Shown: piece by piece, positions 24,688 to 33,372 of the stretch
How the letters are laid out: every line of letters begins with the position of its first letter
How positions within the stretch are numbered: position 1 is the first letter of the stretch
Origin: Gillisella vitis
GTDB taxonomy: Bacteria; Pseudomonadota; Alphaproteobacteria; Rhizobiales; Rhizobiaceae
Assembly (NCBI RefSeq): GCF_014204625.1
Contig: NZ_JACHLU010000025.1
Location: 1 to 50,445 of the forward strand
Direction: 5' to 3'
Length of the DNA: 50,445 bases
Translations under genes and position numbers: made by a program
Notes under the pieces: generated by a model
What the model was told of the DNA's origin: nothing
Database searches by the model: none
The model's input: the letters and a program-made list of their open reading frames with translations, nothing else

Positions 24688-25433
24688 CACAGATGCCTCC
24701 CCCCGTCCACGACAATGCGCGTGCCTGTCGAGAACTTCAGATGCGTTGCGCAAGCAAGAATAGCCTGTGCAACGTCATGAGTAGTGGTTAGCCGTTTGAG
24801 AGGTGTCGCTTCTGCGGCTTGGTTCTTAAAGTCCTGGCCCCGCCCTGGAACGAAATCGGTGTCAACCATGCCAGGAGAGACGGCCAGGACGCGCACATGA
24901 GGAGCCAGCGCCCGTGCCAAAGAATTAGTCATGATGTCCAGTCCCGCCTTTGCACCGCAATAGGCGATGTTTGACCCGATACCAGTAAAAGCGGCGATGG
25001 ATGACACATTGACGATCAGACCGTCTCCTGTCGCCTTCAACGCAGGAGCAAAAGCTCGCACCGTCGAAAAGACTCCACGCCAGTTATTAATGAAGACCTG
25101 GTCGATGAGTTCATCTGTGAGCGCGTCGAGGTCCGCATGCGCAACCGGTTTGGTCACGCCCGCCGCATTCACAAGGATATCAACCTGGCCATAATTCGAG
25201 ATCACACCGTCACGAAAGTGTTCAATCGCCTGCGTATCCTCAAGGGAAATAGGTAAAGCAGAATGATCAGAACCGGCCAAACCGGCGACGAGCGTTTCCG
25301 CAGCCGTCCTGCCGGCCCTGTAGCCGACAACTACACGTGCGCCCGCTTCTGCCAGAAGTCGACACGTATCCTGACCAATCCCGCCAGAACCGCCAACGAC
25401 GACTGCGACTTTGCCTACTAGAGCTTGTGCCAT
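24687..25433 (-). CDS. Short-chain dehydrogenase/reductase
   Basis: 248 residues from the ATG at 25433, which has GGAG six bases upstream. The NAD(P) motif is VVVGGSGGIGQDTCRLLAEA, an unusual VVGGSGGIG in place of TGxxxGIG. The NAAG motif is DILVNAAGVT, catalytic Ser in VNVSSIAAFTG and Tyr-x3-Lys in AYCGAKAGL. A basic residue after beta-2 (GYRAGR) suggests NADPH. Coupled to the BKACE gene by TGATG. Likely reduces or oxidises a hydroxy/keto group of a side chain or of the ring-cleavage product. Confidence 0.9.
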   Translation of the reverse strand: MAQALVGKVAVVVGGSGGIGQDTCRLLAEAGARVVVGYRAGRTAAETLVAGLAGSDHSALPISLEDTQAIEHFRDGVISNYGQVDILVNAAGVTKPVAHADLDALTDELIDQVFINNWRGVFSTVRAFAPALKATGDGLIVNVSSIAAFTGIGSNIAYCGAKAGLDIMTNSLARALAPHVRVLAVSPGMVDTDFVPGRGQDFKNQAAEATPLKRLTTTHDVAQAILACATHLKFSTGTRIVVDGGRHL

Positions 25434-25450
25434 AATCATCTCCAGTCCCG

Positions 25451-26380
25451 TCAATGTTTCTTTCCAGAGATCGGCGGCGTCGGGTAAGTCGACTCTCCTT
25501 CAATCAACTTGAACTGGTACTCGCAGGAGTAGAATGGCAGTGGCGTCTCTGGATAGTCAGGGTGCTGCTCGGTATGTTCTACAAAAGCCCCAATGATCTG
25601 GGTTTTTGCGCCGAAAACGACGTCCGTGGCCAGAGCCTCGTACGTATCCGAGAAGATCTGCGTGATGAGGGTTTTGTATCCAGGAGCAGACACAATGAAG
25701 TGGATATGGGCGGGACGCATGGGATGACGGTTCTGCGCTCGCAGCAGATCACCAACGGGGCCACCAACCGGCACAGGATACCCAGAAGGCTTTACGGAGG
25801 TGAAGGACATGCTGCCATCCGGCGCAGTCCGGAATACTCCGCGCAGATTGAAGTCGTCCTGTGAGGCATCCTGATTCTCATAAAGACCGACGGGGGAAGC
25901 CTGCCAAACGTCAAGCTTGGCTTGTTCAATGGGCTTGCCGCCTATATCCGTAACCCGTCCCTTGAAATAAAGGGTCGGGCCAGGCGTTTCGGACCGGGCA
26001 ATGCAGTCGCCGTTGGCGCAGTCAGGCGCCTGTCCACGATAGAAAGGGCCGAGTAGGGCCGACATGGTTTCGCCCTGCATTCCGTCATTGTTAATAAGGT
26101 CGATCAAGGTTGATGCGCCGACAACATCGGCCGCCAGAACAACCTCATTGTTGTCTTCGTTTGTGTGGTGACCAAGAGAGGCAATCCAACGAAGGCCTTG
26201 CTCGAACTCTTCTTCTGTAGGCTTCGTCTCCACAATAAAGGCGTGGAGATGTTGGACCATGGAGTTCATTATTTCCTTCAGGCGGGGATCGGTCGTATCA
26301 GCCATCGCGGAAAGTACGGCGGGCGTGACGTCGGCGACGGTGCTGATTAGCTTCCGCGGTTCAATCTTCACATACTGCAT
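25451..26380 (-). CDS. Intradiol ring-cleavage dioxygenase, hydroxyquinol 1,2-dioxygenase-like
   Basis: 309 residues. N-terminal dimerisation domain (1-100), then the catalytic sandwich with Fe(III) ligands Tyr167 (GLYENQD), Tyr201 (PSGYPVP), His225 and His227 (RPAHIHFIVS). It is clearly different from the catA product in this window, for example MSALLGPFYRGQAPD where CatA has the IEGPLYV segment; the GPFYR form is usual in hydroxyquinol dioxygenases. Hydroxyquinol would give maleylacetate. It sits between the GST and SDR genes in the LacI-controlled operon. Catechol or a substituted catechol as substrate cannot be excluded. Confidence 0.9.
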   Translation of the reverse strand: MQYVKIEPRKLISTVADVTPAVLSAMADTTDPRLKEIMNSMVQHLHAFIVETKPTEEEFEQGLRWIASLGHHTNEDNNEVVLAADVVGASTLIDLINNDGMQGETMSALLGPFYRGQAPDCANGDCIARSETPGPTLYFKGRVTDIGGKPIEQAKLDVWQASPVGLYENQDASQDDFNLRGVFRTAPDGSMSFTSVKPSGYPVPVGGPVGDLLRAQNRHPMRPAHIHFIVSAPGYKTLITQIFSDTYEALATDVVFGAKTQIIGAFVEHTEQHPDYPETPLPFYSCEYQFKLIEGESTYPTPPISGKKH

Positions 26381-26406
26381 GATTGTTCTCCAGTCGTTTG
26401 CCGGGA

Positions 26407-27177
26407 TCAGGCGGCGTTGTTCTTGGTCTGCAAATGCGGATATTTTTCCGTCAGCAGCGACCCTAGGTAGTAGGTCCGAGCAAAAGGGGGCGTCGCGCGG
26501 ATGGCGTCGAGCCAGTCGCGGACTTGAGGAAAATCAACCCAGAGCTTGTTGAGATTGATATCGTCCATTCGCACGATGACCGGCATAATTGCGATATCCG
26601 CGAGCGTTAGCTCCTTGCCCATCAGCCAGGGGCCGCCACTATCTTTGAGCCAGATTGCGATCCGCTCGACCCCCCGGCGGAGCCGTTCGAGGGCTTCGTT
26701 CATTTCTGCATCACCGAACCCCGTGCGGCCCATTTTCAGCAGGAACTCGCGGCGTAGTGGCTTGCTTTCGCAAAGTGCGATGAACTCATCTTCGGTCATG
26801 GCCTGATAGTGCGGCAGGAATGCCAAATTGTAGTAAGGCACGCGGATCGCAGGGGTTGGTACCTCATCAATGTAGCGCATCATCGCCCGCATCACGGCGA
26901 TCTTTAGCGGATCACAAGGTCGAAGATGTAGGCCGCCACCCTCAATATCCTCAAGGTATTCCATGATGACAGACGAGTCGGCAATCGAATTTCCATCATG
27001 CACCAAGGCTGGTACCAATCCGTTGGGATTGATCTTCAGGTATTCCGGCTTTAGCTGATCGCCCTTGAAGAGGTCGAGTTTGTGTTCCTCGAAAGCGATG
27101 TTTTTCGCGTGCAGGACATAGCGGACTCTCTGGCTGCAAGTTGATTGCGGCGCATTGTAAAGAACATATTTCGACAT
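26407..27177 (-). CDS. Glutathione S-transferase family protein
   Basis: 256 residues. N-terminal thioredoxin-like half: LYNAPQSTCSQRVRYVLHAK with the catalytic Ser/Cys region, NPNGLVPALVHDG with the cis-proline, and DSSVIMEYLED for glutathione binding. The longer helical C-terminal half (90-250) contains PWLMGKELTLADIAIMPVIV. Length and the KINPNGLVPALVHDG style recall the LigF-like and maleylacetoacetate-isomerase-like GSTs of aromatic catabolism. In this operon it may isomerise a cis ring-cleavage product or cleave an ether or thioether; neither is proven. Confidence 0.88.
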   Translation of the reverse strand: MSKYVLYNAPQSTCSQRVRYVLHAKNIAFEEHKLDLFKGDQLKPEYLKINPNGLVPALVHDGNSIADSSVIMEYLEDIEGGGLHLRPCDPLKIAVMRAMMRYIDEVPTPAIRVPYYNLAFLPHYQAMTEDEFIALCESKPLRREFLLKMGRTGFGDAEMNEALERLRRGVERIAIWLKDSGGPWLMGKELTLADIAIMPVIVRMDDINLNKLWVDFPQVRDWLDAIRATPPFARTYYLGSLLTEKYPHLQTKNNAA

Positions 27178-27242
27178 CGGTTCTCCTCTCCGCCCACTGC
27201 AAGTTTCGGCTTATCGATTGGCTATTTGAGTGAACGACCTAC

Positions 27243-28286
27243 CTAGTCCCAGTTGAGTACCTTTGGCAGCTTGCCCTTCTTGGCAAGCGTGCCGACGACA
27301 CCCAGAGGAAAGAACATAAGGCCAGCAGCCATCACTACACCTGTTCCAAGTATATTGACTTCAGAAGCTCCCATGGTTGCGACGAACAATTCGTTGAGCA
27401 ATACAATCAGAATTGCGCCGATCACCGGACCTGCGATGGTGCCTTTCCCGCCCAAGATTGCCATGAGCACAAAGTTCGCCGACACCAGAATGAGGAGGAA
27501 GATATTCGGACGGAGGTAGGTGAGATACTCGCCCCAGACAGCGCCAGCCATTCCAACGAAGAATGCCGACAGCGCAAATGCCATCACTTTGTAGAAGCGT
27601 GTGTCTATACCCGCGCTTTCCGCTTTGATCTCATCCTTGGATATCGCGCGAAGACCGAGCCCGAACTTGGAGTGCTTAATCCGGTAGCTTGCCCAGATGG
27701 TAAATGTGGCGATCGCCAACATTGCGTAATAGTAGGGGACCTTGGACCACAGGGCGGGCAGATTGTTGACGGGCAAAGTCACGCCATTCGCTCCACCGAT
27801 AAACTCCCAATTGTCGAACAGGATTCGGACAATCATCAGAAGCGCAATCGAGGAGATTATGAAGCTTGGACCGCGGACTTTAAGCGTGATCATGCCGATC
27901 ACGTAGCCAAAGCCCGCAGCCACCAACCCAGCGATTGGTGCCGTGATCAAGGTCGAGATCCCATAGCGCGCCAGAAGCATTCCGGAGAAATATCCGCCTA
28001 TTGCAAAGAAGACGGCATGGCCAAGCGAAATGTAGCCTGCAAAGCCACCTAAGATGTTCCAACCAGATGCCATTGCGACATAGGATGCGGTGAACAGCAC
28101 CATGTGCAGGAGATAGTTGTAGTTTCCGGTAAATTGCAGAAGTGGCAGGGCTGAGAGAGCGCCAAGAACCATGATAGGGAACCACATGGCTCTCGTTTGG
28201 TCCGCCCTTCGGGCGAGCTTCTCATTGTGGGCACGTCGTGCTTCAACAACTGCACTGGCGCTTGACTGCTCAAGAGTAACGGACAT
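27243..28286 (-). CDS. Branched-chain amino acid-type ABC permease, LivM-like
   Basis: 347 residues from the ATG at 28286, which overlaps the LivH-like stop (TAATG). After a charged N-terminal tail (1-30) come about nine membrane helices. The LivM signature GGFAGYISLGHAVFFAIGGY is at about 77-96 and the cytoplasmic loop RIKHSKFGLGLRAISKDEIK before AESAGIDTRFYKVMAFALSA. It forms the channel with the LivH-like partner. In catabolic islands of this type such importers usually carry aromatic or other organic acids rather than leucine. Confidence 0.92.
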   Translation of the reverse strand: MSVTLEQSSASAVVEARRAHNEKLARRADQTRAMWFPIMVLGALSALPLLQFTGNYNYLLHMVLFTASYVAMASGWNILGGFAGYISLGHAVFFAIGGYFSGMLLARYGISTLITAPIAGLVAAGFGYVIGMITLKVRGPSFIISSIALLMIVRILFDNWEFIGGANGVTLPVNNLPALWSKVPYYYAMLAIATFTIWASYRIKHSKFGLGLRAISKDEIKAESAGIDTRFYKVMAFALSAFFVGMAGAVWGEYLTYLRPNIFLLILVSANFVLMAILGGKGTIAGPVIGAILIVLLNELFVATMGASEVNILGTGVVMAAGLMFFPLGVVGTLAKKGKLPKVLNWD

Positions 28287-29164
28287 TATGCAATCTCCGG
28301 TTTTTCGCCGAACAGGCCTTGAGGCCGCACCAGCAGGATGAGGAAAAGAGCGAGAAAGAAAGTGAGAGTCGACCACGTCGCACCAATCCAGGTGCCCACG
28401 AATGCGGCGATCACTGAGAGCAACAACGCTGCGACGACGGTGCCAAGGATGCTTCCCATACCACCAAGCACGACAACCGACATGAGCATGGCAACCCACT
28501 CCCAATGCTTCGCAGGAAAGAAGCTGAAGACGAAGCTAACAAGCGATCCGGCAGCACCTGCCAAACCGATGCCGATAGCGAAGGCAAAAATGCATATGAA
28601 ATTGACGTTGACGCCAAGCAGTTCTGCCGCCTCACGATTTTGAGTAGTTGCCCGAATTGCATAGCCGATGCGGGAGTATTTGAGGAACAGACTAAGACCG
28701 GAAATCACGACAAGAGACACGATCCCAGCATAAAGCTGCCCCTTGGGGATAAAGAGATTGCCAACGAAGAAAGCATCAGTTGCGTATTCTGGTGACACCA
28801 CACGCTGCGTATTGGTAAATAGGCCGCCAAGCAAACCTTCAACGATCATCGCGAGTGCAAACGTCAGGAGTACAGTCATTTCTGAATATTTTGCGCTCTT
28901 CGTCTCCCGCTCGAACATCAATCGATACAGAAGAACTCCTATGGTGGCCATGATCAGGCCAGCCACAGGCAACATCACGATCGGATCTACTCCGGTCATC
29001 TTGAAGGCCCAGTAGGTCACATAGGCACCACCGATAATCAAGGAAGAGTGGGCCAGATTGACGATGCGCATAACGCCAAAAACAAGAGACAGGCCGGAGC
29101 CCATGAGTGCGATAACGCCTCCAAGTGCCAATCCGAGAATCAATATTTGTAGGATTTCAGTCAT
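28286..29164 (-). CDS. Branched-chain amino acid-type ABC permease, LivH-like
   Basis: 292 residues, seven to eight membrane helices. Marks are LILGLALGGVIALMGSGLSL at the start, FGVMRIVNLAHSSLIIGGAY (the LivH N-terminal signature) and the loop RIGYAIRATTQNREAAELLG before VNVNFICIFAFAIG. It lies 12 bp after livF-like and overlaps livM-like by one base, so all four transport genes are one transcript. Confidence 0.92.
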   Translation of the reverse strand: MTEILQILILGLALGGVIALMGSGLSLVFGVMRIVNLAHSSLIIGGAYVTYWAFKMTGVDPIVMLPVAGLIMATIGVLLYRLMFERETKSAKYSEMTVLLTFALAMIVEGLLGGLFTNTQRVVSPEYATDAFFVGNLFIPKGQLYAGIVSLVVISGLSLFLKYSRIGYAIRATTQNREAAELLGVNVNFICIFAFAIGIGLAGAAGSLVSFVFSFFPAKHWEWVAMLMSVVVLGGMGSILGTVVAALLLSVIAAFVGTWIGATWSTLTFFLALFLILLVRPQGLFGEKPEIA

Positions 29165-29176
29165 TTGTCTTCTCCT

Positions 29177-29905
29177 TCACGCGACCTTTTTGCCGCCGAG
29201 GTAGAGTTCCTGGATGCGCGGATCGGCAAGTACCGAAGCGGCTGGCCCCTCGAACAAGGTGCGCCCAAGATCGAGCACCACACCCCAGTCGGAATTCTTG
29301 AGGCCCATCAGCGCGTTCTGCTCAACCAGCAAGACCGTGACCCCTTCCGCAGACATCATTTTCATGATGTCGAACATCTCCTGAACGATCTTGGGTGCCA
29401 GGCCTAACGACGGTTCGTCGAGCATGACAATTTCCGGCTTGATGATCAGCGTGCGTGCCATCGCGAGTGTCTGCTGTTGACCGCCTGACATGGTTCCAGC
29501 GTGCTGATCTGCCCGCTCGCGCAAGATGGGAAAGCGTTCCAATATGCTGCCGATGCGGCGCTCGAGCTCCTTTTTGTCGTCAAGAATAAAGCCGCCCATG
29601 CGCAGGTTTTCGCGTACGGTCATTTTCGGAAACAATGCCCGCTCCTGCGGTACGAAACAGATGCCTTCACGAAGAATCTGGTCTGGCCGCATGCCGTTGA
29701 GGCGCTTGCCTTTGAAGATCACATCACCCTTGCGTATCGTCAGCATGCCGCAGATGGCCTTCATGAGCGTCGATTTCCCGGCACCGTTCGGACCAATGAT
29801 GCAGTGAACTTTCCCTGGCTCAACCTTAAGATGTGCTCCGTCGAGTATCGCGGGGCCATCACCATATCCAGCTGTAATGTTGGTGACTTGAAGAAGCTCG
29901 GTCAT
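29177..29905 (-). CDS. ABC transporter ATPase, LivF-like
   Basis: 242 residues. Walker A GPNGAGKST (about 38-46), Q-loop FVPQERALF, ABC signature MSGGQQQTLAMARTL, Walker B IVMLDEP followed by SLGLAPKIVQEMFD, and switch histidine replaced in the LivF manner by LLVEQNALMG. The ATG at 29905 overlaps the LivG-like stop (TGATG); a GTG one codon earlier is possible. Energises the Liv-type importer on the cytoplasmic side. Confidence 0.93.
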   Translation of the reverse strand: MTELLQVTNITAGYGDGPAILDGAHLKVEPGKVHCIIGPNGAGKSTLMKAICGMLTIRKGDVIFKGKRLNGMRPDQILREGICFVPQERALFPKMTVRENLRMGGFILDDKKELERRIGSILERFPILRERADQHAGTMSGGQQQTLAMARTLIIKPEIVMLDEPSLGLAPKIVQEMFDIMKMMSAEGVTVLLVEQNALMGLKNSDWGVVLDLGRTLFEGPAASVLADPRIQELYLGGKKVA

Positions 29906-30651
29906 CACGCTGCCTCCAAATCGAGCACGCCGCCGAGATAGGCATCGAGCACTTGAGGGTCTTTGCGCACGACCTCCGGTGATCCGTCGCAGATCACCCT
30001 GCCCTGCGCCATCACGACGACCCGGTGCGACAAACGCATGATCAGATCCATGTTGTGTTCGACGATGAGAACGGTCAATCCGCGTGCATTCAGCGCTTGG
30101 ATGTGACCAATGATCTCCTCCAGCAGCGACGGGTTCACCCCGCCTGCCGGCTCGTCGAGTAGAATAATCTTCGGGTCCGACATCAGCAGAGCAGCCAGAT
30201 CCATCAGTTTCTTCTGACCATAGGAAAGGTTGTTGCCGTCCTCATAGGCGATGCGCGTGATGCCTAGAAAATCGAGAATCGACATCGCCTTGTCTTTTTC
30301 TTCTCGGCTTATGGCAGGCCTGAACAGACCTGCGATGCCATCAACTTTCGATTGAACGATGACATTTTCGATCACTGTCATGTCGGAAAGATTTCGAGAG
30401 ATCTGGAACGTTCGGCTTAAGCCCTTGGCTGTCACCTTGTGAGGACGCAGGTGGTCAATCCTCTGGCCATCCAACCAAACCTCACCGGATGTTGGCGCAA
30501 CCGTTCTACTGATGCAGTTAAAAGCAGTTGTTTTGCCAGCACCGTTTGGACCAATCAAAGCCGTGATCGATCCCTTTTCGACTGTGAATGTCGCACCGTC
30601 GACTGCGCGAATACCTCCGTAGTATTTGCAGAGATTCTTCACTTCAAGCAT
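29905..30651 (-). CDS. ABC transporter ATPase, LivG-like
   Basis: 248 residues from the ATG at 30651 (MLEVKNLCKYYGGIRAVDGA), with AGGATAGG a few bases upstream; earlier in-frame starts add a tail unlike the family. Walker A GPNGAGKTT, Q-loop region LSRTFQISRNLSDMTVIENV typical of LivG, signature LSYGQKKLMDLAALL, Walker B IILLDEPAGGVNPSLLEEI and LIVEHNMDLIMRL with the switch His. The second ATPase of the importer. Confidence 0.93.
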   Translation of the reverse strand: MLEVKNLCKYYGGIRAVDGATFTVEKGSITALIGPNGAGKTTAFNCISRTVAPTSGEVWLDGQRIDHLRPHKVTAKGLSRTFQISRNLSDMTVIENVIVQSKVDGIAGLFRPAISREEKDKAMSILDFLGITRIAYEDGNNLSYGQKKLMDLAALLMSDPKIILLDEPAGGVNPSLLEEIIGHIQALNARGLTVLIVEHNMDLIMRLSHRVVVMAQGRVICDGSPEVVRKDPQVLDAYLGGVLDLEAA

Positions 30652-30725
30652 GTTCCTATCCTTCCATACCGTCTGCATTTGACTTTCAAACATTGTGCCG
30701 CGATGAGGCAAAACGCTGCTGGAAA

Positions 30726-32003
30726 TCAGAAGCCGGATTTGGGGTAGGTGAATGGCACAACGCCCTCAAATTCGTCCTTCGGGAACACGAACTTGAGCTG
30801 GCCATCTTGCCATTGCGTCATGATGTGCTCTTTATCCTTGGCAAGCCCGCGTTCGTCCCAATTGAACCGTCCAAGAACTGTGCGAACTGGATCATTCTTC
30901 GTGCGGGCGTGTAGCCATTCCCCCATTTTCGTGTTGTCAGTAGAACCTGCACCTACAATTGCCTGTTCGATACCTTGACAGACGGCGAACGGAATGGCGC
31001 TGTCTTCGTCTGGCTCGACACCATAAGCCGCTTCGAACGCCTTGACGAAATCTGTATTACTGAATGGCTTACCGCCCAACATTCCGTCAAACGGCACATC
31101 TTTGTGCCAATTTGTGTGGATCAGAACACCATCGGCGGCCGCCCTTCCGACGCCCTCAATAAATTCGTTCTGCGCGCCCTGACTCAGATAGACAAGCTTC
31201 GGGGTTGCACCCACAGTCTTTAGAGCCCGGGTCAGCTGAACAGCTTCCTCGGCTGACGCCGTCAGGCCCACGATCATTTCGGCACCCGAACGTTTGATAG
31301 AATTTGCCATATTCAGCCAATCATTGAAGCCTTCTTCCGGCCACCTTTCTTTCATGACGACCTTGATCCCAGCATTGGCAAGATAACCCGGAGCAAGATC
31401 CGCGACCTGCTTGTTCGTTGCAGGGTCCATCACCTTCTCTCCCAGCAAACCAGCGAGGATTGCATTGGCAAAGAAATCGTCCGCAGACACGACTGCAACT
31501 GTCTTCGGCGCTTGGCCGGCCGCAATTATATCTTTCATAACTGCTATAATGTCCTTCCCCGTATATTCGGCGGCACTTACCTGGAAGTAGAACAGATTTT
31601 TGTAGCCTTGCTCATAAATGCGAAGAGCACCACCAGAGGGGATCGCGTGAACCATGTTATATTTAGAAAGAATGCTGGCTACCGGGAAGGTCAATCGGCT
31701 TGAGAACGTGCCATAGACCGCATCGACTTTATCGACATTGATGAACCGCTCATATTGATTGATGGCGGTTGCTGGATCGGAGCGGTTGTCACTCACAATG
31801 AGTTCAACTTGGCGGCCGAGAATGCCACCAGCTTCGTTGATGAGCTTGGTGCAGAGCTCATAGCCACGCTTATGCTTCTCTCCGCTTACAGAAAGACCTC
31901 CGGTAATCGGAAGGGACGCCCCAATCTTGATGTCTGTCGCATTTGCTATGCTGGCGAGAGCGGCTACGGTTGTTGTCGTTACGAGAAATTTGGCAAGCTT
32001 CAT
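30726..32003 (-). CDS. Periplasmic binding protein of the Liv-type importer
   Basis: 425 residues from the ATG at 32003, with GGAGGAGG nine bases upstream. Signal peptide 1-23 (MKLAKFLVTTTTVAALASIA, then NA|TD). The mature part has the Leu/Ile/Val-binding type I fold: IKIGASLPITGGLSVSGEKH, YELCTKLINEAGGILGRQVE, VDAVYGTFSSRLTFPVASIL and VAVVSADDFFANAIL. First gene of the long leftward operon; one of the three LacI-type operators lies directly upstream of its ribosome site. Its ligand would be the substrate of the island. Confidence 0.93.
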   Translation of the reverse strand: MKLAKFLVTTTTVAALASIANATDIKIGASLPITGGLSVSGEKHKRGYELCTKLINEAGGILGRQVELIVSDNRSDPATAINQYERFINVDKVDAVYGTFSSRLTFPVASILSKYNMVHAIPSGGALRIYEQGYKNLFYFQVSAAEYTGKDIIAVMKDIIAAGQAPKTVAVVSADDFFANAILAGLLGEKVMDPATNKQVADLAPGYLANAGIKVVMKERWPEEGFNDWLNMANSIKRSGAEMIVGLTASAEEAVQLTRALKTVGATPKLVYLSQGAQNEFIEGVGRAAADGVLIHTNWHKDVPFDGMLGGKPFSNTDFVKAFEAAYGVEPDEDSAIPFAVCQGIEQAIVGAGSTDNTKMGEWLHARTKNDPVRTVLGRFNWDERGLAKDKEHIMTQWQDGQLKFVFPKDEFEGVVPFTYPKSGF

Positions 32004-32022
32004 CGATATTCCTCCTCCGCAC

Positions 32023-32034
32023 GCAATCGATTGC
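32023..32034. promoter_or_regulatory. LacI-type operator 1
   Basis: GCAATCGATTGC, a perfect 12-bp palindrome with a central CG as usual for LacI/GalR proteins, 20 bp upstream of the binding-protein ATG and next to its ribosome site. Binding here would block the leftward operon at or after its promoter. Confidence 0.8.
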
Positions 32035-32143
32035 ATGCAATTTCGCAAAGCGTGGCGACTATTTTTTTATCGTCCCCTTCAGTTGGCTATCAAGCAGGTC
32101 TCCTCCCCCGCTCGCTGGCCGCATCGTAGCCAATTGCTGTTAT

Positions 32144-32155
32144 GCAATCGATTGC
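32144..32155. promoter_or_regulatory. LacI-type operator 2
   Basis: Identical GCAATCGATTGC, 121 bp from operator 1 (start to start), probably over the leftward promoter. Confidence 0.8.
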
Positions 32156-32199
32156 GCAATTCTCTAACATGCCATTTGCTGATCGTCAAGAATGATTAC

Positions 32200-32211
32200 G
32201 CAATCGATTGC
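32200..32211. promoter_or_regulatory. LacI-type operator 3
   Basis: Identical GCAATCGATTGC, 56 bp from operator 2 and 45 bp before the lacI-type gene, placed for autoregulation. Three copies suggest looping by a tetramer or cooperative binding (inference). Confidence 0.8.
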
Positions 32212-32256
32212 TTGATACGATAGACCCTATAAAGTGAGTGTGATAATGAGGAAGAC

Positions 32257-33294
32257 ATGCAGAAAAAGAGAACCACTTTAAAAGACATCGCACGCGCCAC
32301 TGGCGTTCACGTGTCAACCGTGTCACGCGCACTGGATCCCATTGGTCGCCAGACAATCACCGAAGAAGTCGTAAAGCGCATCCAAATAGCGGCAGACAAC
32401 TTGGGCTATCGTCCAAACAGGATAGCAGCGGGTCTGCGAACCAATCGGACCATGACGGTAGGTGTCGTTATCCCCGACATTACCAACGTAATCTTCCCTC
32501 CGATCTTGCGTGGCATCGAAAGCGTTCTTGAACCTCAAGGCTACGCCTCTATCATCGTCAATACTGACAGCGAGCGCGACAGAGAGGCCCGTCTTCTGGA
32601 TGTTTTACGAGATCGCGGAGTCGACGGAATTATTCATGCGGCAGTTTTACGGAGCGACCCTGCGATTGCCAGGGTAGCCCAGGAGGGGCTACCTGTCGTC
32701 ACGCTAAATCGCAGAGTAGAAGCAAGCAACATTCCCTGCGTCATCAATGACGAGTATGTAGGAATTTGCTTGATGCTTCAGCATCTTCGCCAACTCGGGC
32801 ATCGATGTATCGCCAACATCGCCGGCCCTCAGGACCTTTCAACCGGCCAGTTGAGGTTCGCCGCATTTCGACAAGCGTCGATAGATCAACTTGCGGGCTT
32901 CGATGAGAGTCTCGTGTCAATCTCAACCGGTTTTGATGAGCGTGAAGGGCACCGTTGCATGAACGCTCTGCTGTCATCGGGAAAACCTGTCACGGCGGTC
33001 CTTTGCGCCAACGACCGCCTCGCACTAGGTGCGATAGAGGCCCTGCGAGAACGTGGGATCGATTGCCCGCGTCAGATTTCTGTCAGTGGTTTCAACGACA
33101 TGCCCTTCCTGGACCTGATAAGACCGAGGTTGACAACTATCAGAATTGAGCAGTATGGAGCCGGCCGCGCAGCAGCTGAAATACTCCTGCGTCTCCTTAA
33201 CGGCGAAACTGGAGATGACGTCCAAATTGAAACGATCCTCCCCGTTGAACTTGTAGTTCGCGAAAGCACCGCACCAAGGGAGCCAGCCGCTTGA
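32257..33294 (+). CDS. LacI/GalR-family repressor of the catabolic operon
   Basis: 345 residues. The N-terminal DNA-binding domain is TTLKDIARATGVHVSTVSRA (6-25) with the hinge helix region GYRPNRIAAGLRTNRT near 50-65. The effector domain follows: MTVGVVIPDITNVIFPPILR, GVDGIIHAAVLRSD, GHRCIANIAGPQDLSTGQLR, AVLCANDRLALGAIEALRER and SVSGFNDMPFLDLIRPRLTT. GAGGAAG lies just before the ATG. Divergent from the eleven-gene operon with three identical operators between. The inducer is probably the substrate or an intermediate. Confidence 0.93.
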   Translation: MQKKRTTLKDIARATGVHVSTVSRALDPIGRQTITEEVVKRIQIAADNLGYRPNRIAAGLRTNRTMTVGVVIPDITNVIFPPILRGIESVLEPQGYASIIVNTDSERDREARLLDVLRDRGVDGIIHAAVLRSDPAIARVAQEGLPVVTLNRRVEASNIPCVINDEYVGICLMLQHLRQLGHRCIANIAGPQDLSTGQLRFAAFRQASIDQLAGFDESLVSISTGFDEREGHRCMNALLSSGKPVTAVLCANDRLALGAIEALRERGIDCPRQISVSGFNDMPFLDLIRPRLTTIRIEQYGAGRAAAEILLRLLNGETGDDVQIETILPVELVVRESTAPREPAA

Positions 33295-33372
33295 GTCGAT
33301 ATGTCATTTCGTGCTTTCAACTTTTCCAAGTTGGCAATCCCATTATGGCTGCAAACTCTCGCCTTTGGACAC

